Made by a program: the position numbers and the translations under genes. A stretch of DNA of 64,000 bases from Allium sativum (Eukaryota; Streptophyta; Magnoliopsida; Asparagales; Amaryllidaceae), in assembly GCA_030737875.1 (NCBI GenBank), contig CM060923.1, positions 36,510,501 through 36,574,500 on the forward strand, written 5' to 3'. Below are positions 58,716 through 64,000 of the stretch, in pieces. Numbering within the stretch: the first letter of the stretch is position 1; every line of letters begins with the position of its first letter. The notes beneath the pieces were generated by a model. The model saw only the letters and a list, made by a program, of their open reading frames with translations. It searched no databases and had not been told where the DNA came from.

Positions 58716-61700
58716 TGCAACGACCCATATTTTGCCCATTCAAATCGACAATAAACCACACATGTCGACCCGAACCAACCATAAATACAGGTAGTTATTG
58801 GGAAAAGAAGAAAAGGAAGAAAGAAGAGAAAAACAATAACAGAATCTCACTGCGAAAGGACAACATATAATAGACAAATAGCAGTTAAAAACAATTGGAA
58901 TATATACATTTGACTATGGCGTACAAATGATAAATCATAGTTGCACATAAACAGATATACACAACATGGCAGCGGAAATAAGATGCAGCGGAAATAAATA
59001 TAATAGATATATACCAAATCTTCGTCTTCGGTCTCCAAGGCAAAGTAATCTTCATTAACTGCAACATCTGCTGACTCGAGCGTATTACTTAAAAGAAAAC
59101 ACAACAAACACTCGGATCAGCACTAAATCATTCTCATATTAGTCAAATCAAAATACGAAATAACATCAGTGTCATGGGTGCAGTAACTCAAGAGATGTTA
59201 CGGGATTTTTCCATCTCTCAAGGATCCGTTAAACTAATACATAGATAGTATAAGACGCTATTATAATAGTGTCTACTCAGTAAAGTATAAATACTGAAAA
59301 TAGCGTAAGCGGGATTACATTTTTACCCTTACACCATTTATAATACCGTAGTCTATACAGTACCATAAACCCACCGTAAATGATGGCATCAGAGGGCACT
59401 CCATAGGTACGATACAAATCAAAATCATATGGGGCTCGATAAGGATAGTATGACAAGGCACTCGAGGCAATGCCCAGGGAAGGATTCTACCAATTGCACT
59501 CCCGGACCGGTGGTAACGCATAGCAGCCACTACAAACCACCTCGGAACACACTCCCAAAGTCATAATTGGGCCCAAATCATCATCATCATCATAGTCATA
59601 GAAATAGTATCGAAGAAGTGTGTCCGATCAAAGGTGCTACCTCAATTAGTCACGGTATAGCTCCTGTTTTAGTCATTTCAATTCTAACCCGAAGGTCAGG
59701 GCTATTTCGATATCGTTCATCTTCTTCGATTCAATAATCGCCTCCATGTCATCATACTCATTCTGGATACGTCATAACGTTCACAGTTGTCAAAGTGGTA
59801 TCGACACTGACAGAGAGTATGCCTTATGTCGACTCCGGTCTCTTTGACAACCAACGCTTATATCTTTCACATCGGTTGGTTCTTTTATATTTCCCAAAGG
59901 TTCGATTCATCTCAAACTATCATATTCTGTTTCGAACCAAGTTTATATTCAATAAAATATATTTACATATCAAACTGTCAAAAATCAAACCAAACCGATC
60001 ATATTCTAAATTAGAATATATTTCCATATCCTTATATTATAATCATATAATATTTCAAAATCGACCTATATTCCAATAGAATATATTTTCTTCAAAGATT
60101 TCAATTTATCCCAAATCGATTTATGTTCGAAATACATTCATATTCAAATAGAATATATACTCCCACTTCAACTCATTTCAATTTCTTTGGAGGTCCATTT
60201 ATATTCGAGAAGAATAAAATTTACATTTCCATATCAAAATCGGTTAAGAAATCGATTTATATTCAGATAGAATAAAAGTTATCTCAACTCCATTTGAACA
60301 ACAGTTTTAAATCCAAACACTTTCTATTTGGAAGAAAATTACGATCATTTAATATAACTTTGAAAAATAGATGCTTATAAATAAAAATCTTTATATAAAA
60401 TGTGTAAATATATATAGAATATAATAGCAAGAATAAAATAAGATAATTTTTTTTAAACTCTATATATATATATATACATTTTAAAGTTACTATAGTTAAA
60501 AATAAAATATAAGAAAAATTAGTTATAACAAAATAGTTATAAGTAAAAAGTTTTAATAAATAAATTTTTAAGGAAAGGAATAGTTATTTGAAGACAACAA
60601 GGTAAATGTATATAAAATAAAATTCTTTAACTAAAATCATTCCTTCCTTCCGAACTTCAATACTTGAATCTAAACTCCGGTCTCTTTGGAGTTTGCCTAG
60701 CCCAATGACTCATCCCAAACCTCATTCCAAACCCATTTTCCCAAATTCAAGGATTCAAACCATACTTGTATTAAATAAAAATTTCCAAGTATACTCGATT
60801 TATCTTTATTTCAATATTAATTTCAATAAGAATTTATTAAATTCAAGTCCACCCTATCCTTGAAAATCCCCAAATCATATTAAATTTGAATCTTTACAAC
60901 TTCAAATTCACTTTGGAAAAATTTCCTTAATCACTTCAAATACATTCAAGATTCAGATCTTTAAAGGAAGAATAAAATTTATCGAAATCGACAATTTCCT
61001 TTAAATGAATTTCCTTCAGATAGAATTTCAAATACTTAAATCAATTAACCAACCGATGTCCATATGTAATTTGCTACCCTATGGCCAAGTGATTTAAATT
61101 TAATTTCTCGATATTCAGGGATGGATCTATCATTTCAATCCAAATCAGGGTCACAGAGGTTTATCATTTCACTCTGTGTTCTTAATTTATTAAAAATCGA
61201 TAAATCCCGGATTGATTCGATGCCCGTAACATCAAGGGTGAAATTTGGGATTCATCATCAGTAATGAACACACGACAGCCATATAGTGAAACAAATAACA
61301 TTTAAATCAATATTTATTCAGAAATCACCCAAAACATCCATTACAACCATTCAGCCAATAAATCAATATTAATCTGTTCTACGGGTTTGCAAGCATTACA
61401 AATCCCAACTAGTAATTAAATTAAATTAAATAACTAATTATCGACCTAAATTTCAGATTAATATGCTTGCATGTCATTTTTAAGCAGCCGATCACAAATC
61501 AAACACAACCATGCAACCAAACTTATTTCATATTTTAATTTAACGAATATGGGAATAATTCAGTATTTCGTAAGTGATAAATCACTCACCTTTGGGTCTT
61601 AATTGGATCGGACGTCCAATAGAAGCCCAAAATTTCACAGTCTCTAAATGTAGCGGAACCAACGTCAAAACGTCCGCAATTTTGCCACGATCCCAACAAG

Positions 61701-63276
61701 CCCAACCGCGTCCAAATCCGAGTTCATATGAAAGAGTTATCAGCGATTTACTTTTGAATTAAAAATGTATAAAATAATAAAATAATACTTTCTCACCAAC
61801 TAGGCTTTGACACATCATCACCCTTACAACCGTTCTCCCGCTCCACTCATGCTACAGCAAACCGCATAAAAGAACCCACTAGCGCCTCCACTTTGACCAA
61901 CCAATTCGCTCATCCCCGACCACCAGGGAAGCTCTGACCGCCCTAGTTCTGACCTACCGAACGAGCCGCACCTGTTGGTGCCGGAGCCGCCGCCTTCGGT
62001 GGCCTAAATCGTTGCCGGCGTCGAACCAAACGAAGGTGATTTCGAACCCTAACACGCCAAATCCGGCCACCTCAGTCCACAATACCACCTGCGAACACCA
62101 CCATCACATTCACATCGACAATCTCTTCAAAACCCATGTCTTAATTTCTCCAATCCAAGCTTAAATCGAAAAACCCCAAATTTGAAGCTAGGGTTCCGCG
62201 AACTGAAAGTTTGACCATCGATTTCCGGCCAACCTAGTCACTGCATGTCAAAATAAATGGTACCAGGGGCTTCGTATCGTCGGAAGCTTCGAATCGACAT
62301 ATAATTTGCTATGGTTTAAGGAGATTTGAATTTGAAGTTGTATTTTATTTTAGAACTAGGGTTTGAATCTTTGTTTTCTGCCATTAGAGATAAAAACTGA
62401 TGGAGAAAATATACGTATGGAGAAAATGGCTGAATGAGGTGGATAAGGGGTTTTATTTATATATTTATAGGAGGCCCAAATATTAGACGAACAATCATCC
62501 ACTCCACGTTGATTCCTTTCACATTTCCTCTCGTACGGTCAAACGGTAAGTGGGATTGTAACGCGAATTGAAATCCTACCTTAAATCATCGTTCTGAATC
62601 CAATGGCGCCAGTTTTGTCGAATTCTGAGACAGACACCAAAACAGTTAAATTTCACATTTAATTAATTAATAAAATATCCAATTATTCGATTAACTGTTT
62701 TAAATTCAAATTAAATATTCATTAAATTCAAATTAAATCAAATCATAACTTAAATCAATTCTATAGATTTATTTCATAAATTTAAGTTCCACATTTGATT
62801 ATTTACAAATTCAAATTTGAATTTCAAAGTTAACTTAAACAACTTAAATTCCGTCGTTTAACAAATCAAATTTAAATTCTCCTTTAATTCAAACACAGCT
62901 TAAATATACTTGTTTCACAAATTTTAAGTTCCCGGATCTTGATTATTTCTCAAATTAATCTGAACTGCAAATTCAAATAAATGAATTTGATTTTATCTCA
63001 AGTTATTCAATATCAAATCCAAAATTCCACAAATTCCAATTTAAAATTTGAATTTCACTTTTAAATTAACCCACTCAAATTAATTTAATTATTTAAATAT
63101 TAAATTTCAAAATAGCCTTTCTAAATAAAACTACACTTGAAAACAAAAATCGATTTATACTAAATTCAAACAATCACCATCATAAAAATTAACAAAAATT
63201 TGATTTTCCCTAATATATTCCAATTTATTTATTTTAAATTGAAATTTAAATATACTGAAAATTATGGGATGTTACA
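58716..63276 (-). repeat. 5' LTR of the LARD (4561 bp)
   Basis: Near-identical to 50861-55406, with small indels (for example a 19-bp or so replacement near 60848-60870 and one extra CAT triplet near 59581). TSD TTAAC follows at 63277. The conserved block is at 62608-62630 and the TATA region at about 62454-62469. Confidence 0.94.
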
Positions 63277-64000
63277 TTAACCGTCTTCTTCGTAAGCTGT
63301 TTTGTGTCATTCCCCACAACGCGAAGTAGCTTACATTGTTTTGTTGCTACGGTCTCTACTTCTAGGTCTTCGTATTGCTCTAGAGATACCACCACATTCA
63401 AACATGCACACACACTTTTGTAGAAATGACACATGAAAATATTGTGCACACTCGACATCTTCTCGGGCAAATCCAGTTTATATGCGAGCGTTTCAATCCG
63501 CTCGACTATCAAAATTGGTCCAACGAACCTAGGAGCTAACTTTCCTTTGCTTCTGAATCGAACAACATGCTTTAACGGCAAATCTTCACGAATATCATAT
63601 CGCCAACGTCAAATTCCAAATCCTTTCGACGCTTATCAGCATAACACTTCTCCCAAAGTCTCTTGCAAGCTCTATCAAAATCCACTTATGAACAATGGAT
63701 CTCGATCACTCGCTAAGCTCTTCGGTATATAATGGAATCGAACTATCAATTTAATATAAAGTCTAGCCTACTTCAATGCTGTCCTGGTTCTAGGTAGCCC
63801 ATTAATGAAATCCATCGATATCTGCTCCCACTTCCACGTACGAACTTTCAATGGCTGAAGCAATCCACTCGGCCTCTTTTGTTCAGCTTTCACCAACTGA
63901 CAGTTCATGCATTTGGAAATGAACTTTCCAACATCCCTCTTCATCTCTTCCCAGTAGTAGGCTCGCCTCATGTCCTAGTACAACTTGTTACCACTGGGAT
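63277..64000 (-). pseudogene. Chromovirus F pol (integrase to chromodomain), broken and truncated by the window edge
   Basis: Reading leftward on the minus strand, 63768-63971 encodes the integrase zinc-finger end and core start (RRAYYWEEMKRDVGKFISKC, then CQLVKAEQKRPSGLLQPL and ISMDFINGLPRTR). Around 63690-63760 only LASDRDPLF of the core is left, between stops. By 63650-63580 the reading has already jumped to the C-terminal region (YADKRRKDLEFDVGD), so most of the catalytic core is deleted. 63282-63581 gives HVVRFRSKGKLAPRFVGPIL and the start of the chromodomain (KLLRVVGNDTKQLTKKTV), where the LARD cuts in. The remaining chromodomain is at 50700-50860. The gene continues past 64000. Confidence 0.85.

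Larger units (their letters stand above)
50861..63276 (-). mobile_element. Complete non-coding LARD retrotransposon (12.4 kb)
   Basis: It consists of two long direct repeats (50861-55406 and 58716-63276), a primer binding site inside the right one, a polypurine tract inside the left one, and a 5-bp TSD on both sides. The internal domain is 3.3 kb without any ORF longer than about 85 codons and no retroelement domain. These dimensions (about 4.5-kb LTRs, about 3.5-kb non-coding core) are those of LARDs, first described in Triticeae. Replication must use another element's gag and pol. It is inserted in the chromodomain of chromovirus F. Structure is seen; LARD class follows from known dimensions; helper dependence is inferred. 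Confidence 0.93.

Overview
The window looks like repeat-dominated nuclear DNA of a flowering plant, probably a eudicot. The evidence is low GC outside one gene, nested LTR retrotransposons with initiator-Met primer binding sites, CACTA and hAT elements with intact target-site duplications (TSDs), tRNA-derived SINEs, and one single-exon EXORDIUM-like gene. I see no bacterial operons, CRISPR arrays or rRNA. The species cannot be named from the sequence alone.

Left part (1-12487). A decayed coiled-coil ORF locus (5323-5554 and 10254-12487) has been hit repeatedly. An LTR ends beside it at 5322 and is itself interrupted by a CACTA element ending at 3380. A complete non-autonomous CACTA element (5555-10253, TSD AAT) splits the ORF in frame. 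A second LTR (from 12488) cuts its 3' side.

Middle (12488-36230). The LTR at 12488 is interrupted by a defective Ty3/gypsy chromovirus (15360-27263, minus strand, LTR about 3.9 kb). That element has lost most of gag and RT and carries a 609-bp hAT MITE in its pol 3' end. To its right are further fragmented LTRs, several bounded by AC/TA microsatellites, two or three copies of another LTR-like family, and a decayed LARD-like LTR. Five of the LTR copies (four distinct LTRs, one of them present as both ends of the same element) carry the same pair of tandem hairpins, whose arms co-vary. The LTRs also share GTCGAC-rich clusters upstream of the TATA box. These are the best candidates for an undescribed cis-acting system.

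Gene island (37.9-41 kb). The only convincing host gene is an EXL2-type EXORDIUM-like secreted protein (39004-39903, plus strand). It has a TATA box, an hAT MITE 0.5 kb upstream and two related SINEs downstream.

Right part (42.9-64 kb). There is another LTR-like repeat with a palindrome array and then unassigned repetitive DNA. Next comes the 4.5-kb 3' LTR of a second chromovirus (46064-50548), whose chromodomain is split by a complete 12.4-kb LARD (large retrotransposon derivative, 50861-63276, TSD TTAAC). The LARD has 4.55-kb LTRs and a 3.3-kb internal domain with no coding capacity. The rest of the outer element's pol continues to the window edge.

All readable LTR elements lie on the minus strand, and none encodes a full protein set. 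Any movement would have to be driven in trans.
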